Shown in pieces: positions 1-10,812 of a stretch of 64,000 nt of DNA (within the stretch, counting starts at the first letter, position 1; each line of letters starts with the position of its first letter). The translations under genes and the position numbers were made by a program. This DNA comes from Nepenthes gracilis (lineage: Eukaryota; Streptophyta; Magnoliopsida; Caryophyllales; Nepenthaceae). The stretch covers positions 11,782,308-11,846,307 of the forward strand of contig BSYO01000020.1 of NCBI GenBank assembly GCA_033239525.1, read 5' to 3'. The notes beneath the pieces are model-generated. The model made no database searches. It had not been told where the DNA came from and saw only the letters and a list, made by a program, of their open reading frames with translations.

Positions 1-199
1 AGTATCTCTCCCCTCATATGATGGTTGTTAGTCGATATACTCACTAATATTTTTCTAGTTACTCACTTCTCATCCATCCCCCTCAATAAGGCCTTATTCC
101 TATAAACCCTCTTGAGTGGGTGGCCCATTAATCTACCATCCCATTTCTACTCCCACATTACCATTCATTTTACATCTAAAAAGGATAACAACATTCCCC

Positions 200-1230
200 A
201 TAGTTGTCTCATTTAGTGACTAGTCATGGGTTTAGGAGTCTCATTTCCAAATCTTTCACATCTGCCGCTTGGGCGGCCCATTACCCGACACTACGTTTGC
301 CCAAAGTCGGTCGCACACTCATCGCTTCTTCCCTAGATCCCGCCAATCCTCTCAATGAGCCCCTCCTTGAGGTGCCTCCCATTTCGACCAAGGGTGGCCC
401 ATCTTGTTCAAGCTCGTCCTACCCTGAACCCTCTTATCTTGGTTCATCCAATCCTCCTCAGTTCTCTACCTCTTCATCCTTTATGTTTATGGGCCAACTT
501 TTTAGGATTACAGATCAACTTGAGTGGCTCTATTCTTCTCAAGAGCGACTCTATACTTCTCACACACTACTGCGGTCGGCTATACTTGTCAATTTTGATC
601 GCCTTGATTCGTGCTTGGGTACTTAAGAGGAGGCACGTGTTCATTTGCGGTGGTAGTATACTCATCTTTCTTCTGCTCAACTTTCTTCCAGTGATTCTTC
701 CAACTTGGGTGATGATTTCTCTTTAGCCTTTCGTGACAAAAAATGGAAGATATTTTACTAAGGGGAGCTATCTTTGTATATCTTTGCTAGGGGGAGCTAT
801 CTTTGGTAGGGGAGCCTTATATTATTTGGGAGAGGAGATATCTTCATAGGGGAGCATTCAGTTGATTTTGATAGGGGGAGGCTTGTTTAATATTGATTCA
901 TGTTTTTTTTGCGCTTTGTTATCTATTTCTATTTGATTCCTATTACAAGTGACTTTAGTTATTATCTATATGTTGATTGTTGTTCTTTTACTCTTATTTT
1001 CATACTTTTATTTATCTTTATACTAATTATGGTTGAACAGATACAACAACTTTTTTGTCACACGACAGCTCTTTTGTATTTTTCATATACTTTAATTTTT
1101 ATATTGTGTCTTGCATTTACTAAGTGTAGATTTTTATATATACGGATTTTATCGTGATGATATCTAAACCCGTGATTCTCTTGAATTTTGATAAGATTTT
1201 GTCAAGGAATTGTCAAAGTGAGAGATTACT
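200..1230 (+). mobile_element. possible decayed 3' end of a Copia retrotransposon (SIRE-like)
   Basis: A frame from 204 to 626 encodes a low-complexity Ser/Pro-rich stretch followed by QLEWLYSSQERLYTSHTLL. It has no recognised catalytic motif. From about 755 to 890 there are several purine-rich tracts such as AGGGGGAG, in the style of the multiple polypurine tracts at the 3' end of SIRE/Maximus Copia elements. Around 1200-1228 the words 'gaattgtcaaagtgagagatt' (split here only for description) resemble the usual sequence next to such an LTR. No LTR pair, TSD or pol domain is visible. The assignment is an inference and could be wrong; an unrelated decayed repeat is the alternative. Confidence 0.25.
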
Positions 1231-1433
1231 AAGATCATTAATGTGTTGGCATATTCTATGATCGTAACTGGCCTATCTTCGGCGAATGTCGTATTTTTCT
1301 AAAGATCTGCATTAAAATATTGCTTGTTATTTGCTGAAATGACATGCCCAATTTCACACCTGCCATGCGCTTAACCCCTCTCAAGTGCCTTTCCGAGAGG
1401 TTTCACCTCCTCCACGCCTGTAGTGAACTCAAG

Positions 1434-1630
1434 CCCCATTTCCAATAAGTCTACACCCACTGCTCGTTCAACCAACGCTCGAGTCCCTTTTCTAGTAAGC
1501 TTGTGCCCGCTACTCACCCGACCAATGCCCAAACCTTATTTCCAGTAAGCTTGCGCTCGCTACTCTCCCGACCCTCACTCAAGTGTCGAATCCAATAGAC
1601 TTAGTGCTCAAAGCTCACTCGATCCACACT
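1434..1630. repeat. 50-bp minisatellite, about four copies
   Basis: The phrase TCC(A/T)(A/G)TAAG(T/C) recurs at 1441, 1491, 1541 and 1591, an exact 50-bp spacing. It is followed each time by C/T-rich words such as GCCCGCTACTC and CCGACCAATG. Copies differ by point changes, so the array is old. It lies in non-coding sequence. Confidence 0.7.
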
Positions 1631-2690
1631 TGAGCTTCGTTGGATGTATCCCATAAAACCCTAAGCTCACCCGCCGTGTGCTTAAGCAGTGCTTGAGTGA
1701 TGCGACACGCATTTTACTAATGATCATATTTTTAAACTAGGTTTTCAAGCCTCTTTATACATAGTCATCTTATTTTATTTACCCATGACTTCTTACTCGA
1801 GATTTGGACGGCTGTTTCAGTGCAAAACTTACTCTTTCATGCTTATTAATTTCTTCACTTGAAAAACTTGGCTTCTACAATTGTGCTTCATCGATAAAGT
1901 TTTCTCACCACTTTAAATTTTACTTTTTATACCTTGTCCCACTTGTAAACATTCGTTTGCAACGTCGGTGGTGTGAAAATTGAGCTCCAATAGTGTACGG
2001 AGATTCGACAGTTCGTAAGAGAAGATTGACTTGAAAATCGAAAAGCATCCAATTCCGTTACTGCTAACAAATCCAAGGATTTTCTTGGTAGAAATTACAA
2101 GATGGAAATAAATCAGTTAAATTAGCTCGTCTATACCACTCAATATGTAAGTCGATTTTCATTGTACAAATCTTCCCTGACCGCTAAAATTCGGAAGGTT
2201 TTACTCGATAACCGTAATTATCGAGATTTTTCTTCGTCATAAAAAATTGTCTTTATTGCTTACACCTCTATCCTATATATTTTTTATTTATCATATCATC
2301 TAAATTCAAATATTCTTTTTGTGTATTAAATATTTATATTTTTATTATAATTTTATTAAAGAGTCAAAACTATTTATGATTCAAAATCCTTAGTTTCTTT
2401 AAACCTAAAACTAAAATGGGACATTTATACACGTATGGCCACTTGAGCTGTAAACTTGCGGCTCACTTGCGTTTTGTCATTGGAAATCGAGCATAAGCCA
2501 CTATTTTGCAGTCTTTTTATGGAATCTTCAAAGAACAATTTTGCTTAAGCAAATGTCACGCAAAAATGCCTTGCCGCCAAAAATCAGAAAAAAATTCAAT
2601 CTATATGTACGACGGACATAAATCCTACAAGAGAATGATTCATCCCAAGTAAGAGCATACTTGGTAGATACTCCCTTATTTATGGTTAAG
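1631..2690. other. no gene seen; AT-rich non-coding
   Basis: No frame longer than noise and no LTR or TIR ends were recognised. The stretch becomes very AT-rich between about 2270 and 2400. Confidence 0.5.
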
Positions 2691-2814
2691 CATCCATTCT
2701 TGATTTCTCTTGGTACTGTGCAGGTAGAAGCTGGTGGGTCCATTAATGGAAGCATCCATTCTTGATGTCTCTTGGTACTGTCCAGGTAGAAGCTGGTGGG
2801 TCCTTTAATGGACC
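2691..2814. repeat. 62-bp direct tandem duplication
   Basis: The unit beginning CATCCATTCTTGAT and containing GGTAGAAGCTGGTGGGTCC occurs at 2691 and again at 2753, with only a few substitutions between copies. More degenerate pieces (TTTAATGAA..GGCGGCTGC) follow to about 2960. Confidence 0.75.
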
Positions 2815-3556
2815 TGGCGGTTGCATCATTGGGGGCTTCTTTAATGAAGGGGCGGCTGCTTCATGGATCGCTTCCTTGATGACATAGGTCGCTGCATTAC
2901 TCCATTAATAAGGTAGGTGGCTGCTACTTCTTTAATGAAATGGACGGCTGCTTCACTCGACTGTTTTACTTGTGACTGTTCTTTATTCTGTGGATACCGT
3001 TTTAGTTTTTATTGTGACGGGTTATTCCGATTGGCTTGCACTTGCTTAGAAAGCTGAGAGGTTTTCAATTCTCAAGTCACATCTTGAGGTGATTAAAATT
3101 GTGGCCACTTTCCCATGAAGAAAGTCCCAAAGAATCTGTCAATTGTCGAAAGGCCCTTGCAAAGAGCATTTGCCTGTTTAACACGACAGACCGACATTTT
3201 CTAGACCACTTTCTCCTCTGCAATGCTGATTCATGCTGGGAAATTTTGTTTGTATCACACATTGTTATCAACCGCCTCAGTGGAGTCGGTCTTCAGCATC
3301 ACATTACACCGGCATTTCAGAAGATCAAGATCCTCAAAGTAGGGAAGTTTACATCATTTCTAGAGAAAGTTAGAAAGCTCATGTATGTTTTTTATCACTC
3401 GAAAAGCAACAAGAATACAGCAGCATTTAGTTCCTCTCTGATTTGGTTTTTTATGGAGGGGACGGTGGTGGCTTGGGCAGCTCATGAGAAGGGTGGTGGC
3501 TATCAACCAACAATGCAATTCATGCTTTAGATGTACTGGAGAGCATTCATTCATTG
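2815..3556. other. downstream flank of the C2 gene, no gene supported
   Basis: Frames of 143 aa (3099-3530, plus) and 64 aa on both strands exist, but none shows a recognisable motif or low-decay coding pattern. Part of this stretch probably holds the 3' UTR of the minus-strand C2 gene that ends at 3557. Confidence 0.4.
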
Positions 3557-5130
3557 CTAGAAGGGGGGATCTGTTGATACGGTAAAGCTCGCATCTTGTA
3601 AGCCCACTGGAAGATCGAATCCTGACAAGAAGTCGTCACCAAAGATGACGGAACCTGCTGCTAATGCTCCGACACCCAAACCTGCTGCAAAACCGGGTCC
3701 ACCACTCCGATCACCTGCTGCTGATGGCATGTTCATATATGTTGCTGCTGCCAAATTATTTGTTCTTGGTAAGAAAGTGGGTATGTAGCCAACATTAGAT
3801 GGTGGTGGCGGTGGAGGTGGTGTTCGGGGCGGAGCAGAGCTCTGCCCACCTGCTGATAGAGGATTCGGTGCTCCACTTGACGGGTTTGAGTAGTTTAAAG
3901 GGCTCGACGTTGGTTGAGTGTAAGGGTAATTAATCTGCGGAGGATTTCCTGGCGGGTGATATGGCATGCTGGACAGTCCTTGCTTGGAAGTCTGCTCGAG
4001 GTTGGCTTCGGTTGCCAAGGAAAAGCTGTTACTGTTATCCTTCAGCTTAAATCCCTCCTCTTCGTATCCTGCAAAAAACAACACCCTTCTAAATTCAACG
4101 TTCATGGCATTGATTCTTAGCTCAATGTTCGATAGTAGAGGGTGCCGACCATAAACTCTAGTAGTGGAAGAGAGGAAGATAATCGAGTTGCTGCAACATT
4201 TAGATTTGGAAATTTTCAGGTTTGTGAAATCCTGAAAATCTGTTGATGCTAACAGATAGCTTGATCAAGTTGGAACTTAAGCAAATGTATCGTTTAAGCT
4301 TCATCTTACCTCCTCTATTCCGTTCATCTATCCATACTAACTATCAGATTCATAAAAAAGAAGCATTTCTAGAGAGTGCAAAAGAGTGTCACAAAATCAT
4401 TTCTCTAGAAAATAAAAATTTCATTGATTTCAAGTTTTAACTTCTCCAATCTTTCAGAAAAGGTCTAGATTAGAGCTTCATCCAATGACCCTTAGGGGGT
4501 CATTTATCCTTCTCGAGAAGCCAAAAGCTCTATGATCTGAAAACCCTAAAAAGCTATTCTAGTTAAGGAACGAATACTGTAGGAGAAGACCAACAAACCT
4601 AGATGTGAACCTGTCCCTTCGATTTCCTCCGAAATCCTAATCGAAACATCAATAAATCCTCGAGGTTTATTTGAATTCTTTCTTCTCAACTGAAAGCTTC
4701 CCACATCTTCATCTCCTTGATTCGAAACTCGTTCGCTGTTGGCATACTTGGCCAAGAACTCCTTCAAAATAATAGTCGCTGTTCCGTGGAGCTTTTCCCT
4801 AAGGAAAACGGGCTCCCTGCTGTAGACTTCAACATGGAGGGCTAAGTCCTCCAAATTCGAATCCGAGGTATCAACCACACCACTAAACTTGGTTTTCCAT
4901 ACAGGATTCGCGTTCCCGGGAGCATCAATCTTCGTGCAGAATTTGTTCTTCGGATCGATCCAGCCGACGGCGAACCACTGAAGCTTCCACAGCAAGGACG
5001 AGGGTAGCCCCCGAGCAGAGATCATGCAAACTTCAACCCAGATTTTACGCATTTGCAGGCGGGCATGCAGGCAGGCAGTATTACTCTCTTGTGGAAGAAA
5101 ATGAGAGGGGAGCTCAGCACATACGTCCAT
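3557..5130 (-). CDS. C2-domain protein, plant SRC2/CaLB-like family (two exons)
   Basis: Likely a calcium- or phospholipid-binding C2 protein of about 343 aa. Exon 1 is 5130-4611 and exon 2 is 4068-3557. The 542-bp intron starts CAG|GTTCAC and ends TTTTTGCAG|GA, and the join is in frame, giving EEIEGTGYEEEGF. The C2 domain lies at about residues 27-170 (RKIWVEVCMISARGLPSS, then NPVWKTKF and FVHVEVY-like strands). It is followed by a Pro/Gly/Ser-rich linker with a run of seven prolines. A Gly/Ala-rich hydrophobic stretch (GFAAGLGVGALAAG) and the C-terminal GLQDASFTVSTDPPF come last. This layout fits Arabidopsis At1g04540-like proteins. The second Met (5052) just before RKIWVEV may be the true start. 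No stops or frameshifts are seen, unlike all surrounding elements, so this is probably a live gene. Membrane or cytosolic location cannot be decided from the sequence. Confidence 0.85.
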
Positions 5131-5716
5131 CTGTTACTTCAATGGTGGAATTGATACAAAGTTGAAGTTGGAATAAAGTGAAGCTTTCTGCATTATGCAG
5201 ATGGCTACCTTACTTTATTCACAAGGAAATATTTTATTCTAACCAAGTTTGAAATGTAGGCATAATCTCTCACCTTTTGGGTTTCCCATTTCACACTAAC
5301 AGCATATGAAAAATTATGAAAAATATTTTTATATCCTTTAAAATTTAAAAAATATATATATATATGTTTTTTTTAAAATATTTTTTAAGTTTAAAATGAT
5401 TATTTTAAAATTAAAAAATAAAAAAAAATTATCTTTTTTTTAGTTTTTCAAATGAAAAATAGATATATTATTTTTTATTTCTATTAAACAAGATGGAAAC
5501 TCTTGCTTGGTTTTTGGTTTGATTCGATTTATTTCTATCAAAACTAGTAGGAAGCATGATCAAAGCAAGAGATCTTTATGGGGTAGTGTTGATCTAAGCC
5601 AGGGATACTTTCGTGAAATAAGTATTTTGTTTTTTTTTTTTTTTATTTTTTTATTTTATAAAATTTATATTTAAAAAAATTTAAAAATGGGTAAAATACT
5701 TACTTCGTAAAATAGA
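5131..5716. other. upstream region of the C2 gene, AT-rich
   Basis: This must contain the promoter of the minus-strand C2 gene and ends at the LTR of element A. From 5330 it is dominated by A/T runs, including an (AT)n tract at about 5350 and a T-run at 5629. No convincing TATA box could be singled out. Confidence 0.4.
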
Positions 5717-6642
5717 TGATGGGTACTGATACCCACGGCCCAAATAAAATGTCCGAAAATTGAGCCCACATCCTAAGAGGCCCACGAGGCTAATTTGGCC
5801 CAAGATGTTAAATTGGCCCAAGAGGCCCGAGGATTTGGTCTACGTCTCGAGAAGCCTAAAGAGCGGAATTGGTCCGAAAGATTGACTTAGCTTAGAAGGC
5901 TTGAGGACTCCGTAAAAGGCCAAAAGACTACAATAAAGCTCTAAGGACATTTGGCACCACATGTCCGCAAAAGCCCTTATCAAGGACGAGGATTATAAAA
6001 AATTTCCGACGAAATGAGCACAGAAAATGAAGCTCAGGACGACCGAGGACGTCAACTCAGAGGGTTGATTGTCGCAAAGATACGTACAATCTCTGTAACA
6101 CGTAATATTCACAAAGAATGATGACTTACATAGTACACGTGATCACTGCAGATGTGATGTCTTATGGGACAAGCCTGCATGCACATAACGTTTCTGACAC
6201 AGCAAGATGGATTTGTAGAGTTGGTGGCAAGATCCTCTACACACGCCAGCTTCACGTGGGTGCTCCACGTAGGAGGATTCAAACCACTATATATACATTT
6301 ACTGTGTACCTAACAAATGACCGAACGTTTTGCACTTGCATTTACGCTTACAAATAAAGAAAGAAGATACTCGCTGCGCAACTGAGAGACCACTTGTAAT
6401 AGTGAGGGTGATCCTTGAGAGCCACCATTGCATTATGTTCTCCATCCTTTGTATTCACAACGCTTAGATAATAAATTTATTTTCGAACCCATAATCTCGT
6501 GGTTTTTATTTAGAAGAGGATTTTTACGTAAAAATACCGTATATTTTCTCTCTCTCATTTCTTTATACTCATAAAACTCTCTTTGTGTTTTTATGCATTC
6601 GGGTCTTCATCCGTACATAGACCAAAATTCGAGGACACAACA
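5717..6642 (+). repeat. 5' LTR of element A
   Basis: The start is set by alignment with the 3' LTR at 15468. The first bases contain a perfect inverted repeat, TGGGTA-CTGA-TACCCA. The end ACAACA lies directly before the PBS. A TATA-like ACTATATATAC is at about 6288 and AATAAA at 6353. Confidence 0.85.
6251..6297 (+). promoter_or_regulatory. LTR promoter: G-box pair and TATA box
   Basis: TTCACGTGGGTGCTCCACGT carries a palindromic G-box (CACGTG, 6253-6258) and a second ACGT core, about 30 bp upstream of CTATATATAC. The same arrangement survives in the 3' LTR near 15983-16030 although the LTRs are otherwise well diverged. bZIP or bHLH factors bind such boxes in plants; regulation here is an inference. 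Confidence 0.5.
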
Positions 6643-6661
6643 TTGGTGTCATCTGTGAGAA
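6643..6661 (+). other. primer binding site of element A
   Basis: TTGGTGTCATCTGTGAGAA follows the LTR directly. It is a mutated form of TTGGCGCCGTCTGTGGGAA, which is intact in element C. All differences are transitions (C to T or G to A), as expected from decay of methylated cytosines. Confidence 0.75.
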
Positions 6662-6703
6662 TCGACTAGAAGTAAGGTTAAGACATCTTCCAACAATTAA
6701 AAT

Positions 6704-8356
6704 ATAGTGAACATAAGAGCACAAGTTAGTACTCCAATTAGAGATGTTACCTCATGTGGCAATGGCCTAGCTGCGTACATTAGGATAGATGATCATCCTA
6801 ATCCGTACATACGGGTGTTGGCAATGAGGATGGACAACATGTCTAGAGCCGTCCAAACCGTCTACTCTAAGTTGGACAAGCGGCTAAAGGGAGCCCCATC
6901 AAAGGCATCTCAGAGACCGGACATCCTAGAGAGTGAGTAAGGGGAAGAAGAGCCCCTTAAAGCAAGCCAATCAACACGTTAATCCGGGGACACAAGTTGC
7001 CTCAAACAGCAATGTCCCATAGCAATTTAAAGGTCGCTTGGGTCCTCGGATCTAGGAGGAGAGCCTAGAGAAGTAAAATCCTCGATCTATCCATGACAAT
7101 CGGAGGGGGTTGTTTCAAGAGGAGGCTCCCCGCAATGAAGACCCTCCGAGGGTTTGGGGATGACCGAGCCGCAAGTTGTCCAAGACCCTTACGAGTTGAG
7201 GAATCATCTCAACGAAAAGAAGATGGTGGCTCCATCCACGTGGAGGAAAAGTTGAAGAAAATCTGGCAGCGAGTTTTTGGTGGAGAGAATGGAGGAGGAG
7301 CTGACCTACGCCAGTCCCCATTTACAATGGAGATTAGGACGAGGCTGCTCCCCCCAAAGATGCCAAATCTCAACGTGTACGACGGAAGCGCTGATCTAAT
7401 AGATCATCTCGATCACTTTCGTGAGCATCTAAGCCTCTAAGATTTGGAAGAGATGATCATATGCCAATACTTTCCATTGACACTCAAAGGAGATGCAAAG
7501 ATGTGATTCCACAAACTGCCAGGGAATTCCATTCAATCATTCAACGAGTTGGCAGTTAATTTTCTCTCATAGTTCGTCTCTAGTAGGAGGATCGAGAAGT
7601 AGCCCTGGCACCTTACTTTCGTGAAGCAAGGAGTTAGGGAGAGCTTAGGGGAATTTCTTGCCTAATTCATTGTAGAGGCTAAACAAATTTCCAAGTTGGC
7701 GGATGAAGTGAAGCTGAATGCCTTCTTGTCTACACCGGATGGAGGAGCATTCTTTAAGCATCACATCCACAAAGAACCCCAAATTTTCATAGAAGCAAAG
7801 GCCGTGGCACGAGCATACATCGCGGCCGAAGAAGCCAATGACACCAAGAAGTCGAAACGGGATGAGAACTTCCACCCTAGACAGTGGAAGGGAAGGGAAG
7901 AGAAAAGCGGGGACCACCAAGGCTCCCAAAGAATAAAAAAGCAGCAAAAGTTCGAGAAGGTTGTTCGAAAGGAGCCCAGGCCTATGAGCTTGACTCCCCT
8001 GAACAATAGTCACACCAATATTATGATACAAATTTGGGATGAGAAGTTTTTTGAAGTGGCCTAAGGCGCTGAAAAATCCAGATGATGGTGACCAGTCAAA
8101 GTACTGCCATTACCATCACAGTGGAGGCCACGGTACGAAGGATTGTCGGATGCTGCAAAAAGAGATCAAGGAGTTCATTAGGAGAAGTAATCTCAACCGT
8201 TTCCTACAAAAATCCAGACAAGCTTCCGAAATAGCAAGTGATATTAAGGCTGACCTATCGAGGAACCGAGTGGACCGCGGGGGTTGTGAATATGATATTA
8301 ATTTGCCGACTGAGGAGACGAAAGGGAGATCTCCGCAACAAAGAAGCCAATGGTAG
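6704..8356 (+). pseudogene. gag of element A (broken)
   Basis: The frame opens with GTG-AAC-ATA-AGA (6707). Element C has ATG-GTG-AAC-ACG-AGA at its gag start, so the original start codon here appears changed from ATG to ATA at 6704-6706. Capsid-type sequence is seen at 7325-7437 (KMPNLNVYDGSADLIDHLDH) and 7696-8030. A zinc knuckle CHYHHSGGHGTKDC (8105-8146) has the C-x2-H-x4-H-x4-C spacing common in this lineage. In-frame stops and frameshifts (for example 6938, 7438 and about 8062) break the protein. Its role in a live element is to form the particle and bind RNA. Confidence 0.75.
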
Positions 8357-8359
8357 GAA

Positions 8360-10128
8360 TTAGGGACGAAATCATTGGATTTAGTAATGAAGATATGGCT
8401 CATGTAACTTCCCTCATTCTAACCCATTTGTTGTAACTGCACTCGTTTTTGACAGAATCAATGACTATCAGATGAAACAAGTTTTTGTTGATAATGAAAA
8501 TTTGATGAATTTACTTTATCTTGATATTTATTTTAAATTGGGACTTAAAAGAAGTCAAATGAGAGCTACTGAAAGACCACCCTACGGACTGGACAATGAG
8601 CTAGTGTCGATTCAGGGTGTCATCCAGTTAGAAGTCACTTTAGGAACATACTTGAGGACTGCATCTAAGGTTCTCACCTTTTTAGTAATGCACCTTCCAT
8701 CAGTCTACAATGTAATCCTCAAACATCCTTATCTGACTGCCTTCAGTAACGTCATTTTCATCCAACACCATTTGGGATTGGGGAGGTCATTGGAGACCAA
8801 ACTACTAGACGGACATGTTTTCTGTCGCAAGTCACACAGACACCTCTTCTCCAACCTATGGAAGACCTTGACCTACGAGATGAAACAACGTTACAGCAAG
8901 CTTAATCTGGAGAGCCAAAAGTCCGAGTTCCACTGGATCCCAACGATCCCAAGCAGTACAACCAAATAGGAAGCTCTGAGCATCAATCCTTCAGAGACCG
9001 GCTCATTAGTTTCCTTCGAGAAAATTTAAACGTTTTTACCTGGGTTCCAATTGACATGCCAGGGATCCTAACAAACGTGATGGTTCATAAATTGGGCTTG
9101 GATCCCCATCACAAGCCCGTACGACAAAAATGCAGAAATTATTCGGCTGAGAAATTGGTGGCTATCCGTGAAGAGGCGAAAAAGCTCCTAGACGCTGGAT
9201 TCATCCGGAGGTGCAATATCCAGTTTGACTATCAAATGTAATCATGATCAGGATGAGCAATGGAAAGTGGAGGATGTACGTGGACTTTACAGACGTCAAT
9301 AAAGCATATCGGAAAGACAGGTTCCCCCTACTCAGAATCAACTAGCTTGTAGACTCGACATCCAACCATGAACTCCTAAGTTTCATAGATGCGTACTCGG
9401 GCTACAATTAAATAAGGATGAGCCTCGAAGATAAGGAGTACACATCATTCATGACGGACCAGGGAACACAATGCTACAGAGTCATACCCTTTGGCCTCAA
9501 GAGTGTTAGTGCGGACTATGAATAAAAGAGTAGTCCGGATCGAAAAGAATGTGTCGTGGATCCTCAAAACCAAAATAAACCACCTACATAAACCACCACA
9601 TCCAAGACTTGGATGAAACCTTCAATGTCCTAAGAGCGCACTAAATTAAACTTCTTTGTATACAACATGGCCGTCCGAAAAGTTCTTAGACTATATTATT
9701 TCACTTTGAGGGATTGAGACAAATCTAGAGAAATCAAGGCCATCCTTGACATGAGGCCCTCTCGAACTGTAAAGGAGGTCTAGAAATTAACTGGGAGAAT
9801 TGAAGTTCTCTCTCACTTCTTGGCCAAATCGATTGAGAAACTAGTTTTACAAAGGAAGGGATGAAGACTAACGACTTCGGTGGACTTTTGAGGAGTCATT
9901 CCACTCAAAGGAATCTTAAATCCTCCCTCCTTACTTCACAATTAGGTAAGGAGCATACAACATGGTTGAAACTCGGTGTTGATCGATTAGCCTTTGTGAG
10001 CAAAATCTTGTTTGATGCAAAGACCAAGTACCCCCATACAAAGAAAATAGCTCTGACACTTGTGTATTTTGCTTGGAAGCTAAAACCTTACTTCCAAGCA
10101 TACAAAGTGGTAGTCCTGATCGATTAGC
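8360..10128 (+). pseudogene. protease, reverse transcriptase and first RNase H of element A (broken)
   Basis: The protease region is 8472-8830, with LPSVYNVILKHPYL. Where an aspartic protease active site is expected it reads VDNENL, so the D-(S/T/G)-G core is lost. RT begins near 8996. PVRQKCRNYSAEKLVAIREE is followed by MSNGKWRMYVDFTDVNKAY, then FIDAYSGYN and SFMTDQGTQCYRVIPFGLK (9450-9505). The catalytic YVDD is destroyed: the equivalent place reads KNVSWILKTK (about 9547-9576), consistent with small deletions. The first RNase H is barely traceable at 9860-10127 (LVYFAWKLKPYFQ). Several stops and frameshifts are present. No function is expected. Confidence 0.75.
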
Positions 10129-10319
10129 CTTTGAGAGTGATCCTACAAAAAATCGAGATGTTAAGACGATTGGTCAAGTGGGTTATTGAGTTGGGAGAGT
10201 TTAACATAGAATTTCACCCGAGGCCAGCCTTGAAAGGTGAGGCCTTGGCAGTCTTTATAGTCGAGACAACGACCTCGGCTCTTAGTGATCTAGACCTTAG
10301 TGATGCAGACGAGTCGAGC

Positions 10320-10812
10320 AACGCACCAACATGGACACTGCATGTGGATGGCTCTTCAATGAAGGATGGTTGTGGCGCTGGTGTTATGTTAAGAACACCT
10401 GAGGGGTCGAAGATAAAATATTCAATGATCTTTGAGATTCCGACAACTAACAACGCCACAGAGTACGAAACATTGCTAGCAGGACTCGGTTGGCCAAAAA
10501 TGTTTGGCAAAAAACTTGGTTGTATACAGTGATTCCGAGTTGGTTGTCAACCAAGTCCACGGACATTTCGAGGTGAGCAATCCACAGTTATCCAAATACC
10601 TTGCAAAGGTTCAAAGCTTGATTTTGGACTTTGAAAAGGTGGAAATGGTCCACATCCCCAGAAAAGATAATAGAAAAGCCGACATGCTGGCAAGGGTGGC
10701 AGTATCAGGAGACCCAGAGCAATATGCCCGGGGGATGCGTGAAGTCCTTAACAAGCCAAACATAGAAGATCTCGAACCGGAGGTGATGCAGGTTTCTAGT
10801 GCCAACAATTGA
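10320..10812 (+). pseudogene. second (aRNH-type) RNase H domain of element A
   Basis: Motifs in order: LHVDGSSMKDGCGAG (10339-10383), PTTNNATEYETLLAGL, then after a frame change VVYSDSELVVNQVHG (10518-10562) and HIPRKDNRKADMLARVA (10652-10702). These carry the catalytic D, E, D and D positions of an RNase H fold. Its place between the first RNase H and integrase is the known hallmark of the Tat lineage with two RNase H domains. One frameshift near 10500 splits it. Confidence 0.8.

Noticed and set aside
900..1157. Hydrophobic 85-codon frame resembling a membrane protein
   Set aside because: T-rich DNA gives Phe/Leu/Ile-rich translations by composition alone.
3099..3530. 143-codon plus-strand frame downstream of the C2 gene
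   Set aside because: No recognisable family or motif; overlaps the likely 3' UTR of the C2 gene.
4243..4440. 65-codon frame inside the C2 gene intron
   Set aside because: Lies wholly within a well-supported intron and has no motif.
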